From assembly GCA_036005525.1 (NCBI GenBank), contig DASYQM010000105.1, forward strand, positions 1 to 63,787: a stretch of 63,787 bases of DNA, in the 5' to 3' direction. Every line of letters begins with the position of its first letter. Positions within the stretch are counted from its first letter, which is position 1. This document shows, one piece after another, positions 1 to 8,630 of this stretch. The notes under the pieces are model-generated. The model had not been told where the DNA came from and ran no database searches. It saw nothing but the letters and a program-made list of their open reading frames with translations. A program made the translations under genes and the position numbers. Source of the DNA: UBA9676 sp036005525 (GTDB lineage: Bacteria > Actinomycetota > Actinomycetes > Streptosporangiales > Streptosporangiaceae).

Positions 1-1
1 C

Positions 2-268
2 ACCGCGCTGGCCGGCCGCGGGCACCGGCGTATCCTCACCGAGGGCGGCCCGTACCTGCTGAGCCAGATCATCGAGGCGGGCCTGCTTGACGACCTGTGC
101 CTGACCCTCAGCCCGGTCCTCGCCGGGCCCGGGGCAGACCGGATCGTCGCCGACATCGGCCCGCTGCGCGAGCCGGGGGGCGTGGACGCCCGCCGGCTCA
201 GCCTCGCGCACGTGCTGGCCGACGACGGGCACCTGATCTGCCGGTATGTGCGGCCCGCGGACGGCTGA
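2..268 (+). CDS. RibD C-terminal-type (pyrimidine) reductase, 3' end only
   Basis: Only the last 88 codons are in the window; the gene begins upstream. The translation ends in TGA at 266-268 and contains ILTEGGPYLLSQIIEAGLLD followed by LTLSPVLAGPG, which is the pattern of the C-terminal part of the RibD_C/dihydrofolate-reductase-like fold (the glycine-rich NADPH-binding turn, then the strand carrying the subunit interface). Proteins of this fold in actinobacteria are usually annotated as pyrimidine or riboflavin-specific reductases and use NADPH to reduce a ribosylamino-pyrimidine. The next gene (DNA ligase) is on the opposite strand and converges on it with an 11-nt gap. The family is fairly sure; the substrate cannot be told from this piece. 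Confidence 0.75.
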   Translation, partial: TALAGRGHRRILTEGGPYLLSQIIEAGLLDDLCLTLSPVLAGPGADRIVADIGPLREPGGVDARRLSLAHVLADDGHLICRYVRPADG

Positions 269-279
269 CGCACCAGCGG

Positions 280-1365
280 CTAGGACCCGGCCGGGGCCTG
301 GCCGGACAGGATGTCGCCCAGATCGAAGCTGACCGGCTCCTCCAGCTGCTCGTAGGTGCACGAACGCGGATCGCGGTCGGGCCGCCAGCGCACGAACTGG
401 GCGGTGTGCCGGAACCGCGGGCCCTCCATGTGGTCGTAGCGGACCTCCACTACCCGCTCCGGCCGCAGCGGGGTGAACGACAGGTCCTTGGCCGCGTTCC
501 ACCTGCTGTGCTCGGCCGCGCGCGGGGTCCGCGTTCCCGCCTCCTGGTGCGCCCAGTTCCACGGGTGCTCGTCGAACGTGGTGACCAGCGGCTGGAGCTC
601 GGCGAACAGCTCGTGGCGGCGGGCCATCGGGAACGCGCCGATGACGCCGACGCTGGCCAGCTGCCCGGTGTCGCGGTACAGGCCGAGCAGGAGTGAGCCG
701 ATCGCCTCCTCGCTGGACTTGTGTGTCCGGTAACCGGCCACCACGCAATCGGCCGTCCGCTCGTGCTTGACCTTGAACATGACCCGCCTGTCCGGCTCGT
801 AGGCGCCCGCCAGCGGCTTGGCGACGATCCCGTCCAGGCCGGCTCCCTCGAATTGCTGGAGCCAGCGGCGAGCCAGGGTGTGGTCGGTGGTCGCCGGCGT
901 CAGATGGAGGGGCGTGGTCACGCCGGCCAGCGCCTCTTCCAGCGCCGCCCGGCGCTGCTCGAACGGCCGCTCGGTGTAGTCGTCGTCGCCGAGGGCGAGC
1001 AGGTCAAACGCGATGAAGTGGGCTGGCGTCTCGCTCGCGAGCATGTTCACCCGGCTGGCCGCCGGGTGGATCCGCTGCAGCAGGGCCTCGAAGTCGAGCC
1101 TGCGGCCGTCGGATCCGGGGACCACGATCTCCCCATCGATCACGCACCGGCGAGGGAACTGCTCGGTGACCGCGGCCACGAGTTCGGGGAAGTACCGGGT
1201 CATCGGCCGCTCGTTGCGGCTGCCGAGTTCCACCTCGCCGCGGTCGGCGAAGACGATGGAGCGGAATCCGTCCCACTTCGGCTCGTAGCTGTACGGGCCG
1301 TCGGGAAGCTCCTTGACCGGCTTGGCCAGCATCGGCGAGACGGGCGGGTTAACGGGAAGGTGCAT
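280..1365 (-). CDS. ligC: ATP-dependent DNA ligase, LigC type
   Basis: Seals nicks in duplex DNA using ATP through a ligase-adenylate intermediate. The active-site lysine lies in motif I, YEPKWDGFRSI, near residue 30. Further nucleotidyltransferase motifs follow: RNERPMTRYFPE, VIDGEIVV, the FIAFDLLAL segment, GLDGIVAKP and VMFKVKHERTADCVV (motif V and entry to the OB fold). The length from the chosen start is 361 residues, matching the compact two-domain LigC enzymes rather than LigD fusions. The open frame extends 18 codons upstream, but homology begins at MHLPVNPPVSPMLA, so the ATG at 1363-1365 is preferred; the ATG at 1387-1389 is an alternative. No Ku or primase gene lies beside it, so a role in NHEJ is not supported by context; a backup repair ligase is more likely. 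Confidence 0.9.
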   Translation of the reverse strand: MHLPVNPPVSPMLAKPVKELPDGPYSYEPKWDGFRSIVFADRGEVELGSRNERPMTRYFPELVAAVTEQFPRRCVIDGEIVVPGSDGRRLDFEALLQRIHPAASRVNMLASETPAHFIAFDLLALGDDDYTERPFEQRRAALEEALAGVTTPLHLTPATTDHTLARRWLQQFEGAGLDGIVAKPLAGAYEPDRRVMFKVKHERTADCVVAGYRTHKSSEEAIGSLLLGLYRDTGQLASVGVIGAFPMARRHELFAELQPLVTTFDEHPWNWAHQEAGTRTPRAAEHSRWNAAKDLSFTPLRPERVVEVRYDHMEGPRFRHTAQFVRWRPDRDPRSCTYEQLEEPVSFDLGDILSGQAPAGS

Positions 1366-1442
1366 CCCTCCATCTTCCACGCTGGCCATCCCGTGGTTAC
1401 ATGCTGGTCGGAAGATCACTCCCGATCCCGCTGGAGCACGCC

Positions 1443-1909
1443 GTGTCCCTGCACCGGAAAGTCGATCAGCCGGGCCAGCCCGATGTGGACATCAACCCGA
1501 TCTATGTGCAGGAGGCCGGCCACGAGGTGCCCCCGGCACACGATGCCGCGCCGGGGCATGCTGCCCGCCACCGCGCTGCAGGTGGTGCGGGACGAGCTGA
1601 TCCTGGACGGCAACTCCCGCCTCAACCTGGCGACCTTCGTGACCACCTGGATGGAGCCGCAGGCGGAAGTGCTCATGGCCAAGTGCCTCGGCAAGAACAT
1701 GATCGACAAGGATGAGTACCCGCAGACGGCGGAGCTTGAACCTGACGAGCACCGCGGTGATGCGGATCGTGGTCCGCAACGGATTCAGCCGTGACCTGGC
1801 TGACGTGTTCCTGGCCGACCTGCGGCGCGACTCCCGGGCGCTGGCGGCGCATCCGCAGGCGCATACGCCGCTCGCGCCGGAGCCGTTCCGGCAGGGATTC
1901 GCGCACTGA
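1443..1909 (+). pseudogene. glutamate decarboxylase remnant (frameshift plus large internal deletion)
   Basis: Three stretches in three frames read as one actinobacterial glutamate decarboxylase with its middle missing. Frame 3 from GTG 1443 (GGAG about 8 nt upstream) gives the N-terminus VSLHRKVDQPGQPDVDINPI up to HEVP. One extra C in the five-C run near 1531-1535 shifts to frame 1, which gives LDGNSRLNLATFVTTWMEPQ and MIDKDEYPQTAELE, the well-known N-terminal block of GadA/GadB. At about 1740 the sequence jumps to frame 2 and reads VMRIVVRNGFSRDLADVFLA and a C-terminal tail ending at 1909, the normal end of the enzyme. About 300 or more residues, including the PLP-lysine region, are absent, so no activity is possible. 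The 3' end overlaps the convergent glycosyltransferase gene by 125 nt. Confidence 0.85.
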
Positions 1910-3518
1910 CCGGGCGCCGCCCCCGCAGCCACCTGGGCGCCGGCGGGCCTTCCCGCGGCGGGGCGTGCCAGGCGCCCGCCAGGCACAGCGCCACGACCGC
2001 CGCCAGCGCCGCGAGCCTGATCACCGGCACCACCAGGCGCTGCTCCACGGGCAGGAACCCGCCGAACACGGCGGGCAGCGGGCCGGGCATGCCCGGCAGG
2101 GAGTACAAGGTGCCCGCGGCCAGGCGGGCCAGGACCGGCCAGTCCAGGCGGGATGCCGGGAAGAGAGCGAGCAGGCAGAACACCATCGCGTCGTACCAGG
2201 GCCGCTGGTAGGGCCACACGAGCAGCCAGGCCAGGCTCAGCGCGAGGGCCGGACGTACCGGGGGCCAGCCCGCCGCGCCGTCCGGCAGCCGCCGCAGCAG
2301 CAGCCACCCGGCCGCCACCAGCAGCGGCACGACCAGCAGGATGAGGCCGGGCGGCCGGGCCAGCCCGAACGGGCGCGAGAACAGCTGGTAGAAGTTGTCA
2401 CTGGTGGCGCCGGCGTCCCGGTAGAGGAGCACGGTGATCGCGGGCGGACCGAACCACAGATACGACGGCACAAGCACGGCCAGCGCCCCGGCCGCCGCCG
2501 CGAGCACGGTGCGCACGGACCTCCGGGCGGCCCACGCGATCCCGAGGCCGAACAGGACGAAGGTGACCTTGATATCGGCCGCCATGCCCACCAGGACGCC
2601 GGCCACCAGGCCGGGCAGCACGCCCGGGTTCCTGCCCGGCTGTCCCCCGCTCGCCAGCCACGGGGTGACCAGCGCCAGGGCCAGGAACGCCATGGCCGCC
2701 GCGACCGCGTCAACGTGCCCGGCGGCGACCAGCCCCCACAGCAGCAGCGGGTTGAGCGACCAGAGCAGGTGCGCCCGGGTGCGGCCCACCGGATCGGCAC
2801 GCAGCAGCCGGTCGAGCGCCAGCACCACCAGGGCGAAGGCCAGCGCGTTCCAGACCTTCAGCCAGAACGTGATCCTCGCGGCCGAGGTCCCGCCGAGAAT
2901 GGCCGCCGTGCCCTGCTCGATCGTCGCCAGCGGCCCGTAGAGCGAATGCTCGCGCTCCCAGGGGACGGGGGCGGCGGCGCCGACGGGATCACCGCTCAGC
3001 CGGAGCTGCTGCGGGGTCATGACGTAAGGGTCGTGGCCGATCGCCACCATCCGCCCGTAAGCGGCGTAGTCGAGGGCGTCGGTGGACCCGGCGGGCGGGA
3101 GCACCGCCAGCACCGTGGTGACGGCCAGCGCCGCCACCACCAGCATCCGGGCCGGCGCCCGAGCCCTCCGCCGGATCGCCAGCAGGCCGGCCACCAGCCC
3201 GCCGGTGCCGGCGGCCGCGGCCGCCCACAGCGCGACCGTCACCAGCGGTGCGGGGGGATGCAGGGCAAACCACCACGGCGGTCCCACGCCCGCCCTGGGC
3301 ACGTGCACAACGGCCTTGCTCGGGCCGGCCGCCGAGACCACGATCATGATCAGCAGTGAGGACCCGATGCCGGCCAGGGCCAGCCCGCCCAGGACCCTGG
3401 CCCCGGCGCCGGCCGGCGTGGCGTCCCCCGGCGGCTTGCCCGCCCCCGGGGACACCTGGGGCACAGCTGTGGTCACAGCATGGTCGCTGATGGGGCACGC
3501 TCCGGCAGGCTCGATCAC
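1785..3518 (-). CDS. polytopic GT-C type (mannosyl)transferase-like membrane protein
   Basis: A 577-residue protein with roughly eleven or twelve hydrophobic segments. Between the second and third segments it has STDALDYAAYGRMVAIGHDP, an acidic loop followed by an aromatic/arginine stretch typical of polyprenyl-phosphate-sugar dependent GT-C transferases such as the actinobacterial MptA/MptB mannosyltransferases and GT87 (DUF2029) proteins. A second hydrophilic loop, PWEREHSLYGPLATIEQG, also fits that layout. The likely role is transfer of mannose (or another sugar) from a lipid carrier to a cell-envelope glycan at the outer face of the membrane; the donor and product are not determined by sequence. 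The C-terminus is a hydrophilic Pro/Ala/Arg tail that runs over the end of the glutamate decarboxylase remnant. Single gene, no obvious operon partner. Confidence 0.65.
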   Translation of the reverse strand: MIEPAGACPISDHAVTTAVPQVSPGAGKPPGDATPAGAGARVLGGLALAGIGSSLLIMIVVSAAGPSKAVVHVPRAGVGPPWWFALHPPAPLVTVALWAAAAAGTGGLVAGLLAIRRRARAPARMLVVAALAVTTVLAVLPPAGSTDALDYAAYGRMVAIGHDPYVMTPQQLRLSGDPVGAAAPVPWEREHSLYGPLATIEQGTAAILGGTSAARITFWLKVWNALAFALVVLALDRLLRADPVGRTRAHLLWSLNPLLLWGLVAAGHVDAVAAAMAFLALALVTPWLASGGQPGRNPGVLPGLVAGVLVGMAADIKVTFVLFGLGIAWAARRSVRTVLAAAAGALAVLVPSYLWFGPPAITVLLYRDAGATSDNFYQLFSRPFGLARPPGLILLVVPLLVAAGWLLLRRLPDGAAGWPPVRPALALSLAWLLVWPYQRPWYDAMVFCLLALFPASRLDWPVLARLAAGTLYSLPGMPGPLPAVFGGFLPVEQRLVVPVIRLAALAAVVALCLAGAWHAPPREGPPAPRWLRGRRPVSARIPAGTAPARAAYAPADAPPAPGSRAAGRPGTRQPGHG

Positions 3519-3830
3519 CGACGGGACAGATCAACCCCCCGAACAGCCGCCACTAGGGCCTGCGGCGAGAATCACCGCCGGAAGGCTGGCTCATGATCGG
3601 GAACGTCCCACCGCCGGGGCTGAGTTCCGCCGGGCGCCTGCTGCCGGGCAAAAACTCCGGCAGAAATGAGTCATGAATCCGTATAGCGCATGGTTAAGCC
3701 ACGCCGGGCCCAAAGAATAGGCCCCGGCGGGTAAAGAAACCGCCATTGCACCGGCCGGTGTCAAAAGAAACAAACAACGGCTGGGGCGCGAAAGGATCAC
3801 ACGCCGGTAACAAGAAGGGCTGTGGCGGCC
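3519..3830. other. intergenic region, no gene seen
   Basis: About 310 nt between the start of the GT-C protein and the end of rbpA, both on the minus strand. Short open frames exist, but none has codon usage, a start site or a recognisable protein pattern. It presumably holds the promoter of the glycosyltransferase and the terminator of the rbpA transcript, but I found no convincing hairpin or -10/-35 pair. Confidence 0.5.
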
Positions 3831-4166
3831 TCAGGCGTTCCTGCGGAGCCTCTCCAGGGCCTCGGCGAGGATTGCGGCCCCGTCCGAGTCGCTGCGCCGC
3901 TCCTTCACATAGGCCAGGTGGGTCTTGTAAGGCTCGCTGCGCGGCGGCCCGGGTGGGTTCGCCTGGTCGCGGCCGGCCGGGAACCCGCACCGTGGGCAGT
4001 CCCAGGTTTCCGGCACGGCGGCATCACTCGCGAAGCTCGGCCGCGTTTCATGATCGTTGGAGCACCAGAAGGAGACCCGCACCCGCGGTGCCGACTCGCC
4101 ACGTTCCGCCTCGCCCATGGGACCCGCTCCGACACGGCTTCCCCGGATGGCGTTGCCACTACTCAC
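3831..4166 (-). CDS. rbpA: RNA polymerase-binding protein RbpA
   Basis: Small actinobacterial protein (111 residues) that binds the group 1 and some group 2 sigma factors and the RNA polymerase clamp and stabilises the open promoter complex. Visible features are the N-terminal basic tail, the zinc-type core with CSNDHE and CPRCGFPAG (about residues 35-65), the basic linker and the C-terminal sigma-interacting helix SDGAAILAEALERLR. The start is GTG at 4164-4166 with an AAGGGG-like ribosome site upstream. It lies 37 nt downstream of secG and is probably in the same transcript as the glycolytic genes. In Streptomyces rbpA responds to the disulfide-stress sigma factor SigR; no SigR-type promoter could be recognised in the short gap here. 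Confidence 0.95.
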   Translation of the reverse strand: MSSGNAIRGSRVGAGPMGEAERGESAPRVRVSFWCSNDHETRPSFASDAAVPETWDCPRCGFPAGRDQANPPGPPRSEPYKTHLAYVKERRSDSDGAAILAEALERLRRNA

Positions 4167-4203
4167 AGACCACCCCTTGCCCTCTCCGCTTCCCTGTGGC
4201 CCT

Positions 4204-4434
4204 TCAGTGATTCAGCAACACGTTGAGGCCGACGATGCAGAGGAACCAGACGACCCCGGTGAAAATGGTGAGCCGGTCCAGATTCCGCTCCACGACGGAC
4301 GATGAGCCGAGCGAGGAGCTCATGCCACCGCCGAACAGGTCCGACAAGCCACCGCCCTTACCTTTGTGCAGCAGCACGAGCAGCACCATGAGCAGGCTGG
4401 TGATGATGAGGACGACAGAAATTCCGATAACCAC
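4204..4434 (-). CDS. secG: preprotein translocase subunit SecG
   Basis: Accessory subunit of the SecYEG protein-conducting channel in the cytoplasmic membrane. The 76 residues contain two membrane spans (about 4-23 and 55-73) joined by a cytoplasmic loop with the conserved HKGKGGGLSDLFGG segment, which is the SecG signature. The start is a GTG at 4432-4434 with GGACGAG upstream. It follows tpiA by 64 nt and precedes rbpA by 37 nt, the usual actinobacterial order gap-pgk-tpiA-secG. Confidence 0.97.
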   Translation of the reverse strand: MVIGISVVLIITSLLMVLLVLLHKGKGGGLSDLFGGGMSSSLGSSSVVERNLDRLTIFTGVVWFLCIVGLNVLLNH

Positions 4435-4498
4435 TGCCGATGCTCGTCCTTCCGGGTGCTTTTGATGCTACGGCACTGCGTGCGTTCATGACGCGCCG

Positions 4499-5305
4499 CT
4501 ATGACTCTCCGGCGCGCACAGCCAGTTCCCGGTACCGGCAGATCCGGACGAACTCACCGGCATCGAGGCTGGCCCCTCCGACCAGCGCGCCGTCGATAGC
4601 TGGCTGCGCCATGATCGCAGCGATGTTGTCGGCCTTCACCGACCCGCCATACAGGATACGCATACCGAGGGCAACATCGTGCCCGTGAACCGCGGAAACC
4701 CGCTCCCGGATCGCCTGGCACGCCTCGTGCGCGTCCTCCGGCTCGGCGACCTCGCCAGTACCGATCGCCCATACCGGCTCGTACGCGACGACCAGGTTGG
4801 CGACCTGCTGCGCGCTGATGCCGCTGAGCGCGCCGTCGAGCTGGGCCAGCGTATGGGCGACCTGGTCCCCGGCCCGGCGCACGGCCAGATCCTCGCCCAC
4901 GCACACGATCGGGGTGATCCCCGACCGGAGGGCGGCCATGGCCTTGGCGTTCACGGTCGCGTCGTCCTCGCCGTGGTACTGGCGGCGCTCGGAGTGGCCG
5001 ACCAGCACGTAGGCGCACCCAAGCTTGGCGAGCATCGGCCCCGACACGTCGCCGGTGTACGCGCCCTTGTCGTGGGCTGAGATGTCCTGCGCCCCATAGC
5101 GGATCCGCAGCTTGTCCCCGGTGACCAGCGTCTGCACGCTGCGAAGCGCCGTGAACGGCGGCAGCACCGCCACCTCGGTGGCGTCGAAATCCTTGCCGGT
5201 CAGGGTGAAGGCCAGCTTCTGGACCAGCGCGATCGCCTCAAGATGGGTGAAGTTCATCTTCCAGTTGCCCGCCATCAGCGGCATCCGGCCACCAGTCCTG
5301 GTCAT
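4499..5305 (-). CDS. tpiA: triosephosphate isomerase
   Basis: Interconverts dihydroxyacetone phosphate and glyceraldehyde 3-phosphate in glycolysis and gluconeogenesis. The full TIM barrel is present in 268 residues: GNWKMN near residue 14 (the catalytic lysine), VLVGHSERR (catalytic histidine), AYEPVWAIGTGEVA (catalytic glutamate and flexible loop 6) and RILYGGSVKADN near the C-terminus (phosphate-binding loop). Its ATG at 5303-5305 overlaps the pgk stop by four bases (ATGA), so translation is coupled to pgk. The next gene downstream is secG. Confidence 0.98.
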   Translation of the reverse strand: MTRTGGRMPLMAGNWKMNFTHLEAIALVQKLAFTLTGKDFDATEVAVLPPFTALRSVQTLVTGDKLRIRYGAQDISAHDKGAYTGDVSGPMLAKLGCAYVLVGHSERRQYHGEDDATVNAKAMAALRSGITPIVCVGEDLAVRRAGDQVAHTLAQLDGALSGISAQQVANLVVAYEPVWAIGTGEVAEPEDAHEACQAIRERVSAVHGHDVALGMRILYGGSVKADNIAAIMAQPAIDGALVGGASLDAGEFVRICRYRELAVRAGES

Positions 5306-6507
5306 TGGGCCTCCAGCGCGGTCAGCCCGGGAAGCTCCGCGCCTTCCAGGTATTCAAGACTGGCCCCGCCCCCGGTAGAGATGTGCGTGAACGCATCGTC
5401 GGGAAAACCCAGCAGCCGGACGGCCGCCGCCGAGTCGCCGCCGCCCACCACGGTCAGGCCGCCCGTGGCGCTGATCGCCTGTGCAACGGCCCGGGTGCCG
5501 CCCGCGAAGGCGGGGAACTCGAACACGCCGGGCGGGCCGTTCCAGAAAACGGTCCTGGCATCGGCCAGCTTGCGGGCGAACAACTCCTGGGTCGCCGGCC
5601 CGATGTCCAGGCCCATCCGGCCCGGCGGGATGTCGGCGCCGGGGATGAGCTCAGGTTCGGCGTCCGGTGCGAGCCGCTCGGCGGCCAGGTGGTCCACCGG
5701 CAGCACGACGTCCACCCCGGACCGGTCCGCCTCGGCCAGCATGGCGGACACCTGCGGGATCTGATCGGCCTCCAGCAGCGAGTCGCCGACCTGGTGGCCC
5801 TGGGCCGCGAGGAACGTGTAGGCCATGCCGCCGCCGATCAGCAGCCGGTCGGCGCGGCCAAGGAGGCTGCCGATGACCGCCAGCTTGTCGGACGGCTTGG
5901 CGCCTCCCAGCACCACCACGTAGGGCCGCGCCGGGTCGGTGGTGAGCTGGCGCAGCACGGAGATCTCGGCCAGCACCAGCCGCCCGGCCGCGTGCGGGAG
6001 CAGCCGCGGCAGGTCGTAGACGCTGGCGTGCCTGCGGTGCAGGGCACCGAACCCGTCGCCGACGTAGGCGTCGGCGAGTTCGGCCAGCCTGCCCGCCAGC
6101 ACCGCCCGCTCGGCGTCTTCCTTGCTGGTCTCGGCGGGCTCGAATCGCACGTTCTCGAGCAGTGCGACACCGGCGGCGCCCAGCTCGGTGACGGTGGTGG
6201 TGGCCGATCCGCCGGCCACGTCGTCGGCGAAGGCGACCGGCCCGCCGAGCAGTTCCGACAGCCTGACCGCCACGGGCCGCAACGACGGGCCGCCGGCCGC
6301 CCGGTCGGCGTAGTTGCGGCCCCGGGGCCTGCCGAGGTGGGCGCACACGACGACCCGCGCGCCGCGGGCGGTGAGGGCGGTCAGGGTCGGCAGGCTCGCC
6401 CGGATCCGGCGGTCGTCGGTAATCGTCGCGCCGTCGAGGGGCACGTTGAGATCGGTGCGCAGCAGGACCACCCGCCCCGTGACATCGAGGTCGTCGAGCC
6501 GCTTCAT
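5302..6507 (-). CDS. pgk: phosphoglycerate kinase
   Basis: Transfers the acyl phosphate of 1,3-bisphosphoglycerate to ADP in glycolysis. The protein shows VVLLRTDLNVPLDG at the N-terminus (substrate loop), VVCAHLGRPRG, LLENVRFEPAE, the LGGAKPSDKLAVI nucleotide-domain segment, FWNGPPGVFE, and the C-terminal GGGDSAAAV loop that binds ATP. The frame is open back to a TTG at 6571-6573, but the ATG at 6505-6507 (MKRLDDLDVTG) matches the normal family start and gives 401 residues. The upstream gap gene ends at 6566, 58 nt before, and the downstream tpiA start overlaps its stop. Confidence 0.97.
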   Translation of the reverse strand: MKRLDDLDVTGRVVLLRTDLNVPLDGATITDDRRIRASLPTLTALTARGARVVVCAHLGRPRGRNYADRAAGGPSLRPVAVRLSELLGGPVAFADDVAGGSATTTVTELGAAGVALLENVRFEPAETSKEDAERAVLAGRLAELADAYVGDGFGALHRRHASVYDLPRLLPHAAGRLVLAEISVLRQLTTDPARPYVVVLGGAKPSDKLAVIGSLLGRADRLLIGGGMAYTFLAAQGHQVGDSLLEADQIPQVSAMLAEADRSGVDVVLPVDHLAAERLAPDAEPELIPGADIPPGRMGLDIGPATQELFARKLADARTVFWNGPPGVFEFPAFAGGTRAVAQAISATGGLTVVGGGDSAAAVRLLGFPDDAFTHISTGGGASLEYLEGAELPGLTALEAQ

Positions 6508-6565
6508 CAGCGCCCGGATTCCGTTATGCGCCCGGTTCCCGGGACCGGAGTACGGCGGACAGCGG

Positions 6566-7597
6566 TCATCCAAACCGCCCGCCGACGAGCGCGGCGACGT
6601 CGACCAGCCGGCTCGAGTAGCCCCACTCGTTGTCGTACCAGCCGATCACCTTGACCTGGTCGCCGATGGCCATGGTCAGTTCGGAATCGAAGATGCAGGA
6701 GTAGGGGGTCCCGACGATGTCGGAGGACACGATCGGGTCGCTGGTGTAGTGCAGGTAGCCCTTGAGCGGGCCATCGGCGGCAGCCCGGTATGCCGCGTTC
6801 ACCTCGTCCACGGACACCTCGCGGCCGACCTGGACCACCAGGTCGGTGACCGAGCCGTCCATCACCGGCACCCGCATCGACATCCCGTCCAGCTTGCCCT
6901 TGAGCTCGGGCAGCACCAGCGCGGTCGCCCGGGCGGCCCCGGTGGTGGTGGGGATGATGTTCTGCGCCGCGGCGCGGGCCCGTCGCAGGTCCTTGTGGAT
7001 GAAGTCCAGGATCACCTGGTCGTTGGTGTATGCGTGGATGGTGGTCATCAGGCCCTTGACAATGCCGAAGCTGTCGAGCAGCACCTTCGCGAGCGGCGCC
7101 ACGCAGTTAGTGGTGCAGGACGCGTTGGAGATGATGTCGTGCCGGCCGGGGTCGTAGGCGTCATCGTTGACCCCCATCACAAGGGTGATGTCCTCCCCCT
7201 TGGCGGGGGCGGAGATGATGACCTTCTTCGCGCCGGCCGCCAGGTGCTTGCGGGCGTCCTCGGCCTTGGTGAAGTGACCGGTCGACTCGATCACGACGTC
7301 CACACCCAGGTCGCGCCAGGGCAGGGCGGCCGGATCCCGCTCGGCGAGCCATGTGAGGCGCTGGTCCCCGGCCACGATGGCACCCTCGGCGGTGTGCACG
7401 TCGAGGTCGAGGGTGCCCAGCACGGTGTCGTACTTGAGCAGATGCGCAAAGGCGGCCATGTTACCCAGGTCGTTGGCGGCCACGATCTCGATGTCACGGG
7501 CCTGCCCACCTGGCCCGGCGGCCTGGGCGGCGTGCACGGCGCGCCAGAAGTTGCGCCCGATCCGGCCGAATCCGTTGATGCCCACGCGGATGGTCAC
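6566..7597 (-). CDS. gap: glyceraldehyde-3-phosphate dehydrogenase
   Basis: Oxidises glyceraldehyde 3-phosphate to 1,3-bisphosphoglycerate with NAD+. The Rossmann motif VGINGFGRIGRNFWR begins five residues from the start, the catalytic cysteine lies in SNASCTTNC (about residue 155), and the end has WYDNEWGYSSRLVDV. The open frame can start at an ATG at 7616-7618, but that segment contains GAGGAG, a strong ribosome-binding site placed 9 nt before the GTG at 7595-7597, so the GTG is the start (343 residues, MTIRVGING after initiation). The gene follows whiA by 48 nt and precedes pgk. Confidence 0.97.
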   Translation of the reverse strand: MTIRVGINGFGRIGRNFWRAVHAAQAAGPGGQARDIEIVAANDLGNMAAFAHLLKYDTVLGTLDLDVHTAEGAIVAGDQRLTWLAERDPAALPWRDLGVDVVIESTGHFTKAEDARKHLAAGAKKVIISAPAKGEDITLVMGVNDDAYDPGRHDIISNASCTTNCVAPLAKVLLDSFGIVKGLMTTIHAYTNDQVILDFIHKDLRRARAAAQNIIPTTTGAARATALVLPELKGKLDGMSMRVPVMDGSVTDLVVQVGREVSVDEVNAAYRAAADGPLKGYLHYTSDPIVSSDIVGTPYSCIFDSELTMAIGDQVKVIGWYDNEWGYSSRLVDVAALVGGRFG

Positions 7598-7606
7598 GGC
7601 ATTGAT

Positions 7607-7612
7607 CTCCTC
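7607..7612 (-). promoter_or_regulatory. ribosome-binding site fixing the gap start at GTG 7597
   Basis: GAGGAG lies within the longest open frame of gap but 9 nt upstream of an in-frame GTG. A Shine-Dalgarno site inside the supposed coding sequence shows that the upstream ATG is not the initiator. Confidence 0.75.
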
Positions 7613-7645
7613 ATGCATAGCTCCGGGCCGACGGTCACTTCCACC

Positions 7646-8626
7646 CTATGGCAGCAGCATTTCCGGCGTGAGATGCGCGTCGGTGCCGGGAACGCCTTCC
7701 TCACGGGCGCGCTTGTCCGCCATGGCCAGCAGCCGCCGGATCCGGCCGGCGATCGCGTCTTTGGTCAGCGGTGGGTTCGCCAGCTGGCCAAGCTCCTCGA
7801 GGCTGGCCTGCCGGTGCTCGATCCGCAGCCGGCCGGCCACGGTCAGGTGCTCCGGCGCGTCGCTGCCCAGTATCTCCAGCGCGCGTTCCACGCGCGCACC
7901 CGCCGCCACGGCGGCTCGCGCGCTGCGGCGCAGGTTGGCGTCGTCGAAATTGGCCAGCCGGTTCGCCGTCGCCCGGACCTCGCGCCGCATCCGCCGTTCC
8001 TCCCAGGCGAGGACGCTGTCGTGTGCGCCCAGCCGGGCCAGCAGCGCACTGATCGCGTCCCCGTCCCGCACCACGACCCGGTCAACTCCCCGCACCTCGC
8101 GGGCCTTCGCGTGGATCTTCATCCGCCGGGCCGCGCCGACCAGGGCCAGCGCGGCCTCGGGGCCGGGACAGGTGATTTCCAGTGCCATCGAGCGGCCGGG
8201 CCCGGTCAGGCTGCCGTGAGCCAGGAAGGCGCCCCGCCAGGCGGCCTCGCAGTCGCAAGTGGTGCCGGCCACCACCTGCCGGGGAAGGCCGCGAATGGGC
8301 CGCCCGTGGCCGTCCACCAGCCCGGTCTGCCGGGCCAGGCTTTCCCCGTCCTTGCGCACCCGGACCACGTAACGGTTGCCCTTGCGCAGCCCGCTCGGCG
8401 CCAGCACGATCAGTTCCGAGGCATGACCGAACACCTCGGACACGTCCTTGCGCAGTCGGCGGGCGGCGGCACCGGTATCCAGCTCGGCCTCGACCACGAT
8501 CCGGCCGCCGGCCAGATGCAGGCCCCCGGCGAAGCGCAGCAGCGTGGAAACCTCCGCCTTGCGGCAGCACGGCTTGAGCACGGTAACCCGGCTCAGTTCG
8601 TCCTTCACCAGACCGGTCATGGCCAT
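7646..8626 (-). CDS. whiA: sporulation/division regulator WhiA
   Basis: DNA-binding regulator with a degenerate LAGLIDADG homing-endonuclease-like N-terminal domain and a C-terminal helix-turn-helix; in Streptomyces it works with WhiB to activate ftsZ, parAB and other sporulation-division genes. Visible features: LVKDELSRV at the N-terminus, CCRKAEVSTLLRFAGGLHL, and in the C-terminal part NPPLTKDAIAGRIRRLLAMA, the recognition-helix region. The ATG at 8624-8626 is preceded by GGGGGAG, which overlaps the stop of the upstream yvcK; the longer open frame starting at 8698 lies inside yvcK and has no support. The length becomes 326 residues, as is usual. Confidence 0.95.
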   Translation of the reverse strand: MAMTGLVKDELSRVTVLKPCCRKAEVSTLLRFAGGLHLAGGRIVVEAELDTGAAARRLRKDVSEVFGHASELIVLAPSGLRKGNRYVVRVRKDGESLARQTGLVDGHGRPIRGLPRQVVAGTTCDCEAAWRGAFLAHGSLTGPGRSMALEITCPGPEAALALVGAARRMKIHAKAREVRGVDRVVVRDGDAISALLARLGAHDSVLAWEERRMRREVRATANRLANFDDANLRRSARAAVAAGARVERALEILGSDAPEHLTVAGRLRIEHRQASLEELGQLANPPLTKDAIAGRIRRLLAMADKRAREEGVPGTDAHLTPEMLLP

Positions 8627-8630
8627 CGGC

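Noticed and set aside
280..1365. A non-homologous end-joining cluster around the DNA ligase
   Set aside because: No Ku, primase or LigD-type nuclease gene lies in the neighbourhood.
3591..3800. A 69-codon minus-strand frame in the gap before rbpA
   Set aside because: No ribosome site, no conserved pattern; composition is that of translated non-coding DNA.
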